Source of the DNA: DTJG01 sp964532995
GTDB lineage: Bacteria; Ratteibacteria; UBA8468; B48-G9; DTJG01
Direction of reading: 5' to 3'
DNA length: 43,880 nt
Assembly (NCBI GenBank): GCA_964532995.1
Contig: CAZHJN010000013.1
Coordinates: 1 to 43,880, forward strand
Part shown: piece after piece, positions 7,787 to 16,777 of the stretch
How positions within the stretch are numbered: the first letter of the stretch is position 1
Layout of the letters: the number at the start of each line of letters is the position of its first letter
Notes under the pieces: model-generated
What the model saw: only the letters and a program-made list of their open reading frames with translations
The model's database searches: none
What the model was told of the DNA's origin: nothing
Program-made: the position numbers and the translations under genes

Positions 7787-9172
7787 TTAAGTTTTACCAT
7801 ACTTTTTCTCAAGATAATTCATAATAGATTGTGCTACCTTTTTACCTGCCCCCATTGCACTGATTACTGTTGCGGCTCCAGTTGTTATATCTCCACCGGC
7901 AAAAATATCATCAATATTTGTCTGGCATGTTTCAGGATCAACAATAATAATCCCTGATTTCCCGAGTTTCAGTTCAGGCACAGAGGATGTGAGAAGAGGA
8001 TTGGGTTTCTGACCTATTGCAACAATCGCAGTCTCAAATTCCATAACCGTTTCTGAGCCCTGTATGGGCACAGGCCTTCTCCTTCCGCTTTCATCGGGTT
8101 CTCCAAGCTGCATTCTCATAACTTCTATCCCTTTGAGATAACCGTTTTCGTCTCCGATAAATCTGACGGGCAGAGTGAGAAAATGAAACTCTATCTTCTC
8201 TTCTTTTGCGTTTTCATACTCTTCTCTTCTTGCAGGCATTTCATTTTCGGTTCTCCTGTAAAGAACACTGACCTTTCCACCCAGTCTCAGAGCACTTCTT
8301 GCGGCGTCAAGCGCAACATTTCCTCCGCCGATAACAGCAACCCTGCTTCCAACCTGTATCGGTGTATCTGATTGTGGAAATCTGTATGCCTTCATCAGAT
8401 TCACTCTTGTAAGAAACTCATTGGCAGAATAAACACCAAGAAGATTTTCACCGGGTATCCCCATAAACGAAGGAAGCCCTGCTCCAACACCGATAAAAAT
8501 TGCTTTATATCCCATTTTTCTGAGGTCATCAATTGTCAGTGTCTTACCAACAACGACATCTGTTAAAATCTCCACACCAAGTTTTTTCACAAATTCTATT
8601 TCTTCCTGAACAATCTTTTTCGGCAATCTGAATTCTGGAATACCATAGGTAAGGACACCACCAGGAAGATGAAGGGATTCAAAGATTGTAACAGGATAGC
8701 CTTTTCTCGCAAGTTCTGAAGCACAGGTTAAACCCGCAGGACCACTGCCAACAACAGCAACCGGCGTATCTTTCTGTACCTCCACCAGCGGTATTTCTTT
8801 ATCTTTTTCCATATCAGCGGCGAATCTTTCAAGAAGCCCTATTGCAACAGGTTCACTCTTCTTTGCCAGTATGCAGAGTCCCTCGCACTGAGTTTCCTGA
8901 GGACATACCCTTCCACAGATTCCGGGAAGCACGTTTTTTTCCTTGAGAATCCTTATCGCCTCATCATAGTTTTTCTCTGCTATCTTTTTTATAAATGCGG
9001 GTATGTCTATTCCAACAGGACAGCCGGCCACACATAAAGGTTTTTTGCACTGTAAGCATCTTCTGGCTTCTTCAACTGCATCCTCCTGTGTCAGGCCATG
9101 ACTGACCTCATTGAAATTTCTTACTCTTTCCTCAATACTCTGTTTTCGCGGATGATGTCTTGATTTTTTCAT
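7787..9172 (-). CDS. gltA: NADPH-dependent glutamate synthase small-subunit type flavoprotein (GltA/GltD/NfnB family)
   Basis: A 461-residue iron-sulfur flavoprotein. The N-terminal region carries two cysteine clusters: CLQCKKPLCVAGCP (CX2CX4CX3C) and CGRVCPQETQCEGLC. Next come the FAD motif VVGSGPAGLTCASELA, the NAD(P) motif VIGGGNVALDAARSA and a C-terminal FAD segment IFAGGDITTGA. The family transfers electrons between NAD(P)H and ferredoxin or a glutamate synthase large subunit. Here no large glutamate synthase subunit and no NfnA gene is adjacent, so the partner is unknown. It may work alone as a homotetramer type or as an Nfn subunit. It overlaps nadB by 4 nt and is the last gene of the long operon. 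Confidence 0.87.
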   Translation of the reverse strand: MKKSRHHPRKQSIEERVRNFNEVSHGLTQEDAVEEARRCLQCKKPLCVAGCPVGIDIPAFIKKIAEKNYDEAIRILKEKNVLPGICGRVCPQETQCEGLCILAKKSEPVAIGLLERFAADMEKDKEIPLVEVQKDTPVAVVGSGPAGLTCASELARKGYPVTIFESLHLPGGVLTYGIPEFRLPKKIVQEEIEFVKKLGVEILTDVVVGKTLTIDDLRKMGYKAIFIGVGAGLPSFMGIPGENLLGVYSANEFLTRVNLMKAYRFPQSDTPIQVGSRVAVIGGGNVALDAARSALRLGGKVSVLYRRTENEMPARREEYENAKEEKIEFHFLTLPVRFIGDENGYLKGIEVMRMQLGEPDESGRRRPVPIQGSETVMEFETAIVAIGQKPNPLLTSSVPELKLGKSGIIIVDPETCQTNIDDIFAGGDITTGAATVISAMGAGKKVAQSIMNYLEKKYGKT

Positions 9173-10785
9173 TGCTCTTCCTTCCTGAAAAAAAATAGAA
9201 AGTTTTCTTTTGTAAGACTCTGTCTTTTTTTCCAGTTTTCATCTGCTGATGGAAAATCCTTTCTGAAATGAGCACCCCTGCTTTCCTGTCTTGTCAGAGC
9301 AGCATGGGTCATAACAAGCGCAAGTATAAACATATTCTGAACTTCCCAGCCAACAGGACTTGAAAATTCCTCCAGAAATATGTATTTCGCCCATGTACCA
9401 AGTTTTGACATGGATTCAGAAAGAGAATTTTCATCTCTTTCAATGCCAACATTTTTCCACATTAAACTTTTTATTGACCTCTGAAGATCGTAAATATCAA
9501 TGAAAAGCCCTTTCTGCTGCTTGACCCTGTATGCAGAAACATTTGATTTAAGATTATCTTTTGTCTCTTCTCTGACTTTCATTCCTGCCCTTGCCCCAAA
9601 AACAAGTCCTTCAAGCAATGAATTTGAAGCAAGACGATTGGCTCCATGCACACCTGTGCAGGCAACCTCTCCACAGGCAAAAAGATTATCAAGGTTTGTT
9701 TTCCCCCAGGTATCCGTTGCTATACCTCCCATCGCGTAATGAGCACTGGGTCTGACAGGTATAAGGTCTTTCGCTATATCAATACCGTATTCAGAACAAA
9801 ACTTATGAATCTGTGGAAACCTCGCAACGAGAAAATCGTGTCCGAGTTTTCTCAAATCAAGATAGACACAATTTGAGTTTGTTCTTCTCATTTCAGCAAC
9901 AATTGCCCTTGAAACAACATCTCTTGGCGCAAGTTCCATATCAGGATGATAATTTCTCATGAATCTCTCACCGTGAATATTTATCAGAATCCCTCCTTCC
10001 CCCCTGACTGACTCTGAAATCAAAAACCTCGGAACTCCCGCCATATAAAAGGTTGTTGGATGAAACTGATAAAATTCAATATCTGTAAGGATCGCTCCCT
10101 TGCGAAAAGCAGCAGATTGAAGATCTCCTGTGATGGTTGCCGGGTTTGTTGTTTCCTGGAAGATCTGTCCGAATCCACCTGAGGCAATAATTGTTTTCTT
10201 TGCCCTTATAAAAATAAAACGATTCGCTGTTAAATCAAAAAAGATTCCTCCGATTATTACTTTTTCTTCTGAAACCAGATCAACCAGAAAAAAATTCCCC
10301 TGAAGAATTATATCGGGCATTCCGCTTATTTTTGAAAGAAGAGTATGGATAATTTCCTTTCCGGTTGCATCACCTCTTGCGTGAAGTATCCTCGAGAAAG
10401 AATGTGCGGCCTCCTTTGTAAAATCAAAACCCCTGGAATTTCTGTCAAACCTGCAACCCCATTCTATAAGCTCTTTCACTCTATCAATACCCTCAGTTAC
10501 AAGAATTTTGACCGCAGTTTCATCATTTATGAAACAACCCGTGGACAGAGTATCGTTAAGGTGGGCATCAGGTGTATCATTATCATCCATTGCTACGGCT
10601 ATACCACCCTGCGCATGATATGTACAGCCATCATAAGGACTGTTCTTGCAGGCAACAAGAACTTTAAGACCTTCAAGTTCAACCGCAGCTCGCAAACCGG
10701 CAATACCACCTCCAATTATCAAGCAATCAACATCCTCAGCTGGCACAGTATCCGGATTGAAGGATATCAGATAATCAGGAATCAT
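9169..10785 (-). CDS. nadB: L-aspartate oxidase
   Basis: The FAD enzyme that oxidises aspartate to iminoaspartate, the first step of de novo NAD synthesis. It has the FAD-binding GGGIAGLRAAVEL near residue 25, the fumarate reductase-type segments YDGCTYHAQGGIA and HARGDATGKEI, and the HPTTFYMAG and RPSAHYAMGGI active-site regions. The length of 538 residues matches E. coli NadB. NadA and NadC are not in the window, but NadD is at 3.4-4.0 kb. The start ATG overlaps the def stop by 4 nt. Confidence 0.96.
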   Translation of the reverse strand: MIPDYLISFNPDTVPAEDVDCLIIGGGIAGLRAAVELEGLKVLVACKNSPYDGCTYHAQGGIAVAMDDNDTPDAHLNDTLSTGCFINDETAVKILVTEGIDRVKELIEWGCRFDRNSRGFDFTKEAAHSFSRILHARGDATGKEIIHTLLSKISGMPDIILQGNFFLVDLVSEEKVIIGGIFFDLTANRFIFIRAKKTIIASGGFGQIFQETTNPATITGDLQSAAFRKGAILTDIEFYQFHPTTFYMAGVPRFLISESVRGEGGILINIHGERFMRNYHPDMELAPRDVVSRAIVAEMRRTNSNCVYLDLRKLGHDFLVARFPQIHKFCSEYGIDIAKDLIPVRPSAHYAMGGIATDTWGKTNLDNLFACGEVACTGVHGANRLASNSLLEGLVFGARAGMKVREETKDNLKSNVSAYRVKQQKGLFIDIYDLQRSIKSLMWKNVGIERDENSLSESMSKLGTWAKYIFLEEFSSPVGWEVQNMFILALVMTHAALTRQESRGAHFRKDFPSADENWKKRQSLTKENFLFFFRKEEQ

Positions 10786-11288
10786 TTTTTGTAGCGTGCG
10801 GATAGTTGAGATAGTTTTTCTTTCCAGAATTCTTTTTCCTGCTTGCTGGCATGATCTATTATAAGCACACCATCAAGATGCTCGATCTCATGAAGAAAAC
10901 ATCTTGCAAGAATTCCATGCGCTTCAATGTTTATCTTTTTCCCTGAACTTGTATAACCCTTTAAAAGCACTCTCCTGGGTCTTGAAATTGCAAAAAAAAT
11001 TTCAGGGAAACTCAAACAGCCCTCCATATCTATTTCAGTATCCGAATCAACAAAAGCAATCTCAGGATTGACAATCCTGATGAGCTTTTCTTTTTCCTTA
11101 TCAAAGGCAACAAATGCACGCAAACCAACCCCTATCTGAGGCGCAGCCAGACCGAGTCCACCAATCTTTGCTATTGTTTCTTCCAGGTCCCTGAAAAGGT
11201 CCTGTGTTTTTTTGCCAAAATCATAAATCTCTGTGGATTTCTCCCTCAATATCCCAGCTCCATACTTTCTTATTCTTTTAACAGCCAT
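10782..11288 (-). CDS. def: Peptide deformylase
   Basis: Removes the formyl group from nascent protein N termini in the cytoplasm. All three family motifs are present: GLGLAAPQIG (44-53), EGCLSFP (89-95, metal ligand Cys91) and HEIEHLDG (133-140, with ligands His133 and His137 and catalytic Glu134). The usual fourth residue of that motif is Asp and here is Glu136. The length of 168 residues is typical. There is a 1-nt gap to thiC and an overlap with nadB. The methionyl-tRNA formyltransferase gene often found beside def is absent here. Confidence 0.96.
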   Translation of the reverse strand: MAVKRIRKYGAGILREKSTEIYDFGKKTQDLFRDLEETIAKIGGLGLAAPQIGVGLRAFVAFDKEKEKLIRIVNPEIAFVDSDTEIDMEGCLSFPEIFFAISRPRRVLLKGYTSSGKKINIEAHGILARCFLHEIEHLDGVLIIDHASKQEKEFWKEKLSQLSARYKK

Positions 11289-11289
11289 A

Positions 11290-12576
11290 TCAAAGCCCGA
11301 CCTTTTTTAATGTTTCATTGATTATCTTCATTGCGCAGTATTTACCGCACATATTGCAGACTTCGTCAGATTGAACCTTCTGCAATTTTCTTATTCTTCT
11401 GAATTTTTCAGGATTCAGAACAAGTTTCTCCTGCGCGGGCCAGTCTCTTCTGTAACGAGCATCAGAAAGATTGTCATCAAGCTGTCTGGCGCCAGGATAT
11501 CCTTTTGCAATGTCAGCCGCGTGAGCGGCAATTCTTGAAGCCACAACACCATCTTCAACATCTTCAATTGTCGGGAGAGCCAGGTGTTCACTCGGAGTTA
11601 CATAACACAGAAAATCAGCTCCGGCCCACGCAGCAAGCGCTCCTCCAATGGCTGAAGTGATGTGGTCATAACCAGGGGCAATATCTGTAACAATCGGTCC
11701 CAGCAGATAAAGTGGAGCATTATGACAGACTGTTTTTGCGAGCTGCACATTTGGAATTACCTGGTGCAGAGGAATATGTCCGGGTCCTTCAATGATAACC
11801 TGAACATCAGCATCCCATGCTGCCTGAACAAGTTTTCCAAGGGTCAAGAGTTCAGACATCTGCAGCATATCGCTTGCATCAGCAAGAGAACCGGGTCTGA
11901 GACCATCTCCGAGGCTTAAAACAAGGTCGTATTTTTTTGCTATTTCAAGTAATCTGTCAAAATTTGAATAAAGAGGATTTTCTCTGCCTGTGGCTGCAAT
12001 CCAGCTCATGATAAACGCCCCACCCCTGCTTACTATTCCTGTTTTCCTGACCTTTTTTTTCAGCAATTCAAAAGATGAAAGGGTTACCCCGCAATGAACC
12101 GTAACAAAAGAAATACCGTCTTTTGCTTGCCTTTCGATAACCTCAAAAAGATGGTCCTCTTTTAGTTTTTCAATTTCACCATATTTTTCAATGGTTTCTA
12201 TCATTGCCTGATAGATTGGAACAGAACCAACCGGAACACTGCTGGAAGATATGATAGTTTTCCTGATTTTATCCAGATTACCACCTGTGCTCAGATCCAT
12301 CACTGTATCTGACTTAAGTCTGCAGGCTGTTTTGAGTTTTTCAAGCTCAAAATCAATGCTGCATACATCAGGGGAGGTACCAATATTGGTGTTAACCTTT
12401 ACCCTCAGAGATTGTCCAATTGCCACAGTTGTTCCGTTTATATGCTTCAGTATAACAGATTTCCCTTCTGCCAGAGAAGAGGAAATTTTTTCAGCAGGAA
12501 TCTGTTCTGATTGTGCGGCCTTTTTAACAGAGTCGGTTATTATGCCCTTTTTTGCCTGATATTTTTCCAGTATCAT
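11290..12576 (-). CDS. thiC: Phosphomethylpyrimidine synthase, short form
   Basis: Rearranges aminoimidazole ribotide to the thiamine pyrimidine using a [4Fe-4S] cluster and SAM. The core shows MDLSTGGNLD, VTVHCGVT, SRGGAFIMSW, EGPGHIPLHQV and the GPIVTDIAPGYDHITSAIG region. The C-terminal cysteines (407, 410, 414) form CX2CX3C, one residue shorter than the CX2CX4C of E. coli-type ThiC. At 428 residues it lacks the N-terminal extension of longer homologues. The ATG overlaps the ilvD stop with AAGGAT upstream, leaving no room for a TPP riboswitch; no other thi gene is nearby. Confidence 0.95.
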   Translation of the reverse strand: MILEKYQAKKGIITDSVKKAAQSEQIPAEKISSSLAEGKSVILKHINGTTVAIGQSLRVKVNTNIGTSPDVCSIDFELEKLKTACRLKSDTVMDLSTGGNLDKIRKTIISSSSVPVGSVPIYQAMIETIEKYGEIEKLKEDHLFEVIERQAKDGISFVTVHCGVTLSSFELLKKKVRKTGIVSRGGAFIMSWIAATGRENPLYSNFDRLLEIAKKYDLVLSLGDGLRPGSLADASDMLQMSELLTLGKLVQAAWDADVQVIIEGPGHIPLHQVIPNVQLAKTVCHNAPLYLLGPIVTDIAPGYDHITSAIGGALAAWAGADFLCYVTPSEHLALPTIEDVEDGVVASRIAAHAADIAKGYPGARQLDDNLSDARYRRDWPAQEKLVLNPEKFRRIRKLQKVQSDEVCNMCGKYCAMKIINETLKKVGL

Positions 12577-14240
12577 AATTCATCCTTTAAAATCGCGCCC
12601 GTTGCAGCACTCTGCACAAGCAGACTGTATCGCGCGAGAATTCCTGTCAGCTGTTTTTCAGGAATACTGATTGTTTTTAATCTTTCGGATATTTCTCTGT
12701 CAGAAATTTGAACTTCAATCTTTCTTTCAGGTATGTTGATTTCAATAATATCACCATTTCTGACAGCTGCAATAGGTCCTTTTGCCGCTGCCTCAGGACT
12801 CACATGACCTATGCAGGCTCCACGGGTTCCACCTGAAAACCTCCCATCTGTAACAAGCGCCACATATTCACCAAGACCTTTGCCTGATATAGCGGATGTC
12901 ACAGCAAGCATCTCTCTCATTCCAGGACCTCCACGAGGACCCTCGTATCTGATTATAACGACATCTCCTTTCTCAATCTTTCCATCAAGAACCGCTGCAA
13001 GACATTCTTCCTCACCATCAAACACTTTTGCCGGTCCTCTGTGAACCATCATTTTGCTTGCAACTGCTGATTGTTTGATAACACTGCCATCAGGAGCAAT
13101 GTTGCCTTTAAGTATCGCAATACCTCCCTCTTTTGAATAAGGATCCGAAACCTTTCTTATTACAGAAGTATTGTAGTTTTTCGCCTCCCTGACAATTTCA
13201 CCTATGGTCTTTCCAGAAACGGTTTTCTCTTCGGTGTGAAGCAATCCCGCATCTGAAAGTTCTTTCATAACTGCAGGAATACCACCGGCTTTATCAAGAT
13301 CCTCCATATGGTGGGTACCTGCAGGAGAAATCTTACACAGGTTTGGAACCTTTTTGCTGATACTGTCGAAAATATCAAGTGTCAGATTTATTCCAGCCTC
13401 ATTTGCTATTGCCGGTAGATGTAAAACAGTATTTGTTGAAGCACCTATTGCCATATCCACGGCAATTGCATTTTCAAACGAACGAATACTCATTATGTCC
13501 CTGATCCTAACATTGTTTTTCACAAGTTCCATAATCTGCATCCCGGCCTTTTTTGCAAGCCTTATTCTTGCCGAATTAACCGCGAGAATTGTTCCGTTAT
13601 AGGGCAATCCTATCCCGAGAACCTCAGAAAGACAGTTCATTGAGTTTGCGGTAAACATTCCAGAGCATGAACCGCATGTCGGACATGCATATTCTTCAAG
13701 AATTTTGAGTTGATCTTCGGTCATATTTCCTGAAGATACCTTTCCAACAGCCTCAAAAACAGAAATAAGGTCAACAGTTCCTGTACCAGGACATTGTCCG
13801 GCAAGCATCGGTCCTCCGCTGACAAGTATGGTTGGAAGATTTAATCTCAGTGCCGCCATCATCATTCCTGGAATTATCTTGTCGCAGTCAGTTATGAGAA
13901 CAAGTGCATCGAATCCATGTGCCATTGTCATAATCTCTATGGAATCCGCAATCAGCTCTCTTGAAACAAGTGAATATTTCATTCCCTCATGGCCCATCGC
14001 AATACCATCGCATACACCGATTGTTCTGAATTCAATGGGGGTACCACCGGCCATTCTGACCCCGTCCTTAACAGCCCGGCATATCGTATCAAGATGGATG
14101 TGTCCTGGAATAATCTCATTTCCAGAATTGCAGATACCGATCAAAGGACGATTGATTTCCTCATCCGTAAGACCTGTCGCTTTTAATAAACTTCTGTGCG
14201 GTGCCCTTTTGAGTCCTTCCTTCACAATGTCACTTCTCAT
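12573..14240 (-). CDS. ilvD: Dihydroxy-acid dehydratase
   Basis: The iron-sulfur dehydratase of valine, leucine and isoleucine synthesis. It shows the N-terminal RPLIGICNSGNEIIPGH segment, the cluster cysteines in GVCDGIAMGH, TDCDKIIPGM and CPTCGSCSGMFTANSMNCL, and the C-terminal GGTRGACIGHVSPEA. I start it at ATG 14240, giving 555 residues, because AAAGGAGG lies 4 nt upstream; an in-frame ATG at 14264 overlaps the pfkA stop and has no site. No other ilv gene is in the window. Its stop overlaps the thiC start. Confidence 0.97.
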   Translation of the reverse strand: MRSDIVKEGLKRAPHRSLLKATGLTDEEINRPLIGICNSGNEIIPGHIHLDTICRAVKDGVRMAGGTPIEFRTIGVCDGIAMGHEGMKYSLVSRELIADSIEIMTMAHGFDALVLITDCDKIIPGMMMAALRLNLPTILVSGGPMLAGQCPGTGTVDLISVFEAVGKVSSGNMTEDQLKILEEYACPTCGSCSGMFTANSMNCLSEVLGIGLPYNGTILAVNSARIRLAKKAGMQIMELVKNNVRIRDIMSIRSFENAIAVDMAIGASTNTVLHLPAIANEAGINLTLDIFDSISKKVPNLCKISPAGTHHMEDLDKAGGIPAVMKELSDAGLLHTEEKTVSGKTIGEIVREAKNYNTSVIRKVSDPYSKEGGIAILKGNIAPDGSVIKQSAVASKMMVHRGPAKVFDGEEECLAAVLDGKIEKGDVVIIRYEGPRGGPGMREMLAVTSAISGKGLGEYVALVTDGRFSGGTRGACIGHVSPEAAAKGPIAAVRNGDIIEINIPERKIEVQISDREISERLKTISIPEKQLTGILARYSLLVQSAATGAILKDEL

Positions 14241-14244
14241 TCTT

Positions 14245-14252
14245 CCTCCTTT
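14245..14252 (-). promoter_or_regulatory. ilvD: Ribosome binding site setting the ilvD start
   Basis: AAAGGAGG followed by 4 nt and ATG at 14240; this rules in the shorter start over ATG 14264. Confidence 0.85.
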
Positions 14253-14264
14253 TTTTAACCTCAT

Positions 14265-15230
14265 CTATATAGCCATCTCTTCAATCAGACGCAGTTTTTC
14301 TTCCTGAATCTTCTTATCAGATGAAACAACATCTTTCAGAGGAACCCTGCATAAACTGTTCCCATTAATTCCAACCATGAAGCAATTCAAACCATCCAGA
14401 AGACCTTTCACCGCCTCATTTCCAAACATTGTTGCAAGACATCTGGTCTGATATGTGGGCACACCACCTCTCTGGATATAACCCAAAACAGAATATCTTG
14501 CTTCAGCGCCCTTCATCTTTTCATTGATCTGTCTGGCAATCTCATGCGCTCTGCCAGCGCCTTCAGCCAGCACAATGAGAGAACTCACCTTCCCAATCTC
14601 TTTATTTTTTTCAAGAATCTCAATGATTCTTCCAATTTCAAGTGGTCTTTCAGGAATAATGACTATCTCTGCTCCGGCAGCAATTGCAACCTCAAGGGCA
14701 AGAAATCCATGTTCCCTGCCCATCACCTCAACGACAAAAATTCTTTCATGACTTGTCGCAGTATCTCTTATCCTGTCTATTGCTTCAAGTGCAGTGTTGA
14801 CAGCTGTGTCAAAACCAATTGTAAAGTCAGTACCAGATATATCATTATCAATTGAAGCAGGTATAACACAGACAGGAAAATTCCATTTTGAGTGAAATGA
14901 AAATGCTCCACGACTTGAACCATCGCCCCCTATTACAACAAGAGCCTCAATTCCTGCTTCATTAAGATTTTTTAGACACTGCTTCTGGATATTTTCATTT
15001 TTAAACTCAGGAAATCTGATGGTCCTCAAAATGGTGCCACCCTTATTAATCAACCCGCTGACACTTCTTGAAGTAAGCTGAATAAAATCATTTTCATACA
15101 ACCCTCTAAAACCTCTTTTGATACCTGTAACCATTATCCCTCTGGAAATAGCAGACCTGACCACAGACCTTATGGCACAATTCATTCCAGAAGCATCACC
15201 ACCACTTGTCAGAACAGCAATTCTTTTCAT
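14265..15230 (-). CDS. pfkA: 6-phosphofructokinase
   Basis: Phosphorylates fructose-6-phosphate in glycolysis. It has the N-terminal TSGGDASGMN, the GGDGS motif with the Gly typical of ATP-using enzymes, IDNDISGTDFTIGFDTA with the catalytic Asp, and EVMGREHGFLA. In E. coli PfkA the segment before IDND is PGT; here it is PAS, so the position often discussed with donor choice is Ala rather than Gly (ATP type) or Lys (PPi type). I chose ATG 15230 (321 residues) over a TTG at 15242. It follows the aldolase gene with almost no gap, giving a glycolytic pair. Confidence 0.94.
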   Translation of the reverse strand: MKRIAVLTSGGDASGMNCAIRSVVRSAISRGIMVTGIKRGFRGLYENDFIQLTSRSVSGLINKGGTILRTIRFPEFKNENIQKQCLKNLNEAGIEALVVIGGDGSSRGAFSFHSKWNFPVCVIPASIDNDISGTDFTIGFDTAVNTALEAIDRIRDTATSHERIFVVEVMGREHGFLALEVAIAAGAEIVIIPERPLEIGRIIEILEKNKEIGKVSSLIVLAEGAGRAHEIARQINEKMKGAEARYSVLGYIQRGGVPTYQTRCLATMFGNEAVKGLLDGLNCFMVGINGNSLCRVPLKDVVSSDKKIQEEKLRLIEEMAI

Positions 15231-15231
15231 T

Positions 15232-16305
15232 TCAATATCCAAAATCAGCCTTCACAGAGAAAATCTTTCTTGAATCAATTTTTATAAGAGACTTTGCTTT
15301 TTCACTTATCGAAGAAAATTTATACCACCATGGCCGAGACATTGCATAAGCCAGTCGTCTTATTATCTGAATGCGCGGGATGGCAATTTTTACAAAAGAC
15401 TTTTCAAGGGTATCCCAGTCTTTTGTTGATGGATCTGTAAAGGCCTCCTTGAAATAGGCTCTTCCACACATTGGTCCTGCTATCAGATCACAAACAATCC
15501 CGTACTGAGCGCAGTACTGCTCAAAATCAACAGCCGCACTCAGAAGAAGCATGGGTCTTGGTGAAATTTTTTCCATCTCTTCAGCCACATCCCGAACAAC
15601 CTGAGGACTTGCAATTTGAATGATTTTTCCAGCGTCTTCAATCCAGAGCAGTGGTATCTGGGTTTTATAAAAATGTCCGATTGGCCCAAAGTCTTTTGCC
15701 ATTTCAATTAGCTGTTCAGGAAGTCTCTTTGCAAAATCAATCTTGCTTTCTCCTGGAAGCTGGAAAAGAAGGGTTTCAGTAAAAAGAGGTTTATTGAATT
15801 TCTTTGCCGCTTCAAAAGCCTCATTTGCAAATTCAATATTTTTTTCCCAGCTGGACCTGTGATTTGGATTTAACTTAACCAGAATCTTGAATCCATCAAC
15901 GGCATGTGCAACCTCATCCGGCTTAACCGCAAATCTCGCAATCTGACCGACTCCGCCATCAACTGATTCTGTATTTGTATCTTCAAGCCTTCCAATCAGC
16001 ATCACATCTTTACCGAGTGTTTCTCTAAAAGACGGCGAAAGATATGCAAGATGATTGAAAAGAGCCGCAGTGGTATTTCCTCCGAGATGTCTTGCAAACC
16101 TCAAACAGACCTCTTTCACATCATTATCATCAGGTTTTTTGTTGATGCCGATATGCTTGAAGTAAGCGTCTGTAAGTTTCAGGTATGAACTGTGCTGGTC
16201 TGATGCGAAAACATCAAAAACACCACCGGGTGAATATCTGGCAAGAGTGGTAAAAATATCCTGGCTAACTCCAACTCCGTCTTTATAAGTTGCAAAGTTT
16301 TCCAT
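15232..16305 (-). CDS. LacD/YihT-type class I aldolase, probable sugar-bisphosphate aldolase
   Basis: A 357-residue TIM-barrel protein resembling tagatose-1,6-bisphosphate aldolase (LacD) and the sulfofructose-phosphate aldolase family. The N-terminal segment GGVFDVFASDQHSS (27-40) corresponds to the family's AxDQRG-like strand. HFYKTQIP (211-218) matches the strand carrying the Schiff-base lysine, so Lys214 is the candidate. Immediately downstream is pfkA, which suggests it cleaves fructose- or tagatose-1,6-bisphosphate and may serve as the glycolytic aldolase. The exact substrate cannot be decided from sequence. Its start is ATG with a GGAGGAAATC-like site about 4 nt upstream. Confidence 0.75.
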   Translation of the reverse strand: MENFATYKDGVGVSQDIFTTLARYSPGGVFDVFASDQHSSYLKLTDAYFKHIGINKKPDDNDVKEVCLRFARHLGGNTTAALFNHLAYLSPSFRETLGKDVMLIGRLEDTNTESVDGGVGQIARFAVKPDEVAHAVDGFKILVKLNPNHRSSWEKNIEFANEAFEAAKKFNKPLFTETLLFQLPGESKIDFAKRLPEQLIEMAKDFGPIGHFYKTQIPLLWIEDAGKIIQIASPQVVRDVAEEMEKISPRPMLLLSAAVDFEQYCAQYGIVCDLIAGPMCGRAYFKEAFTDPSTKDWDTLEKSFVKIAIPRIQIIRRLAYAMSRPWWYKFSSISEKAKSLIKIDSRKIFSVKADFGY

Positions 16306-16318
16306 GATTTCCTCCTTT

Positions 16319-16777
16319 TCACTTTAATGAATTTTTAAAATCCACAAGTTTATTGTACAGTGTTTCATTTGCAATAGCAAGAATCTCAATCGCAAAAATA
16401 GCAGCATTTTTTACACCTGATTTACCTATGGCCATTGTTCCGACAGGCACTCCTGAAGGCATCTGAACCATTGAATAAAGAGAATCCACTCCAGCAATCT
16501 CACTTGTTGGTAATGGTACCCCAATTACCGGAAGGGTTGTCTTTGCGGCAATCACACCCGGCAGATGAGCAGCCATACCCGCGCAGGCGATAATAACCTT
16601 TATTCCTTTTGCACGGGCTGATTCAGCAAAGGCAACAGTTTTATCAAGACTTCTGTGAGCTGACATCACCTCAATGCTGTATAAAACTCCAAATTTTTCA
16701 AAAATCTCCTTTGCGCCATCAAGAAACGAAAGATCGTTTTTGCTTCCGACAATCACAACAACCTCAGGATTGTCCAT
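16319..16777 (-). CDS. purE: N5-carboxyaminoimidazole ribonucleotide mutase
   Basis: Converts N5-CAIR to CAIR in purine synthesis. It has GSKNDLSFLDG in place of the usual GSxSDW, then the MSAHR motif with the catalytic histidine and AGMAAHLPGV. That last motif fits class I (mutase) enzymes rather than the class II AIR carboxylases. PurK, needed to make N5-CAIR, is not in the window. I start it at ATG 16777 because GGAGG sits 5 nt upstream; the longer frame from 16789 would consume that site. It overlaps the dapL 3' end by 14 nt. Confidence 0.94.
   Translation of the reverse strand: MDNPEVVVIVGSKNDLSFLDGAKEIFEKFGVLYSIEVMSAHRSLDKTVAFAESARAKGIKVIIACAGMAAHLPGVIAAKTTLPVIGVPLPTSEIAGVDSLYSMVQMPSGVPVGTMAIGKSGVKNAAIFAIEILAIANETLYNKLVDFKNSLK

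Noticed and set aside
12573..12600. Possible TPP riboswitch before thiC
   Set aside because: thiC begins inside the ilvD stop codon, so there is no leader to hold one.
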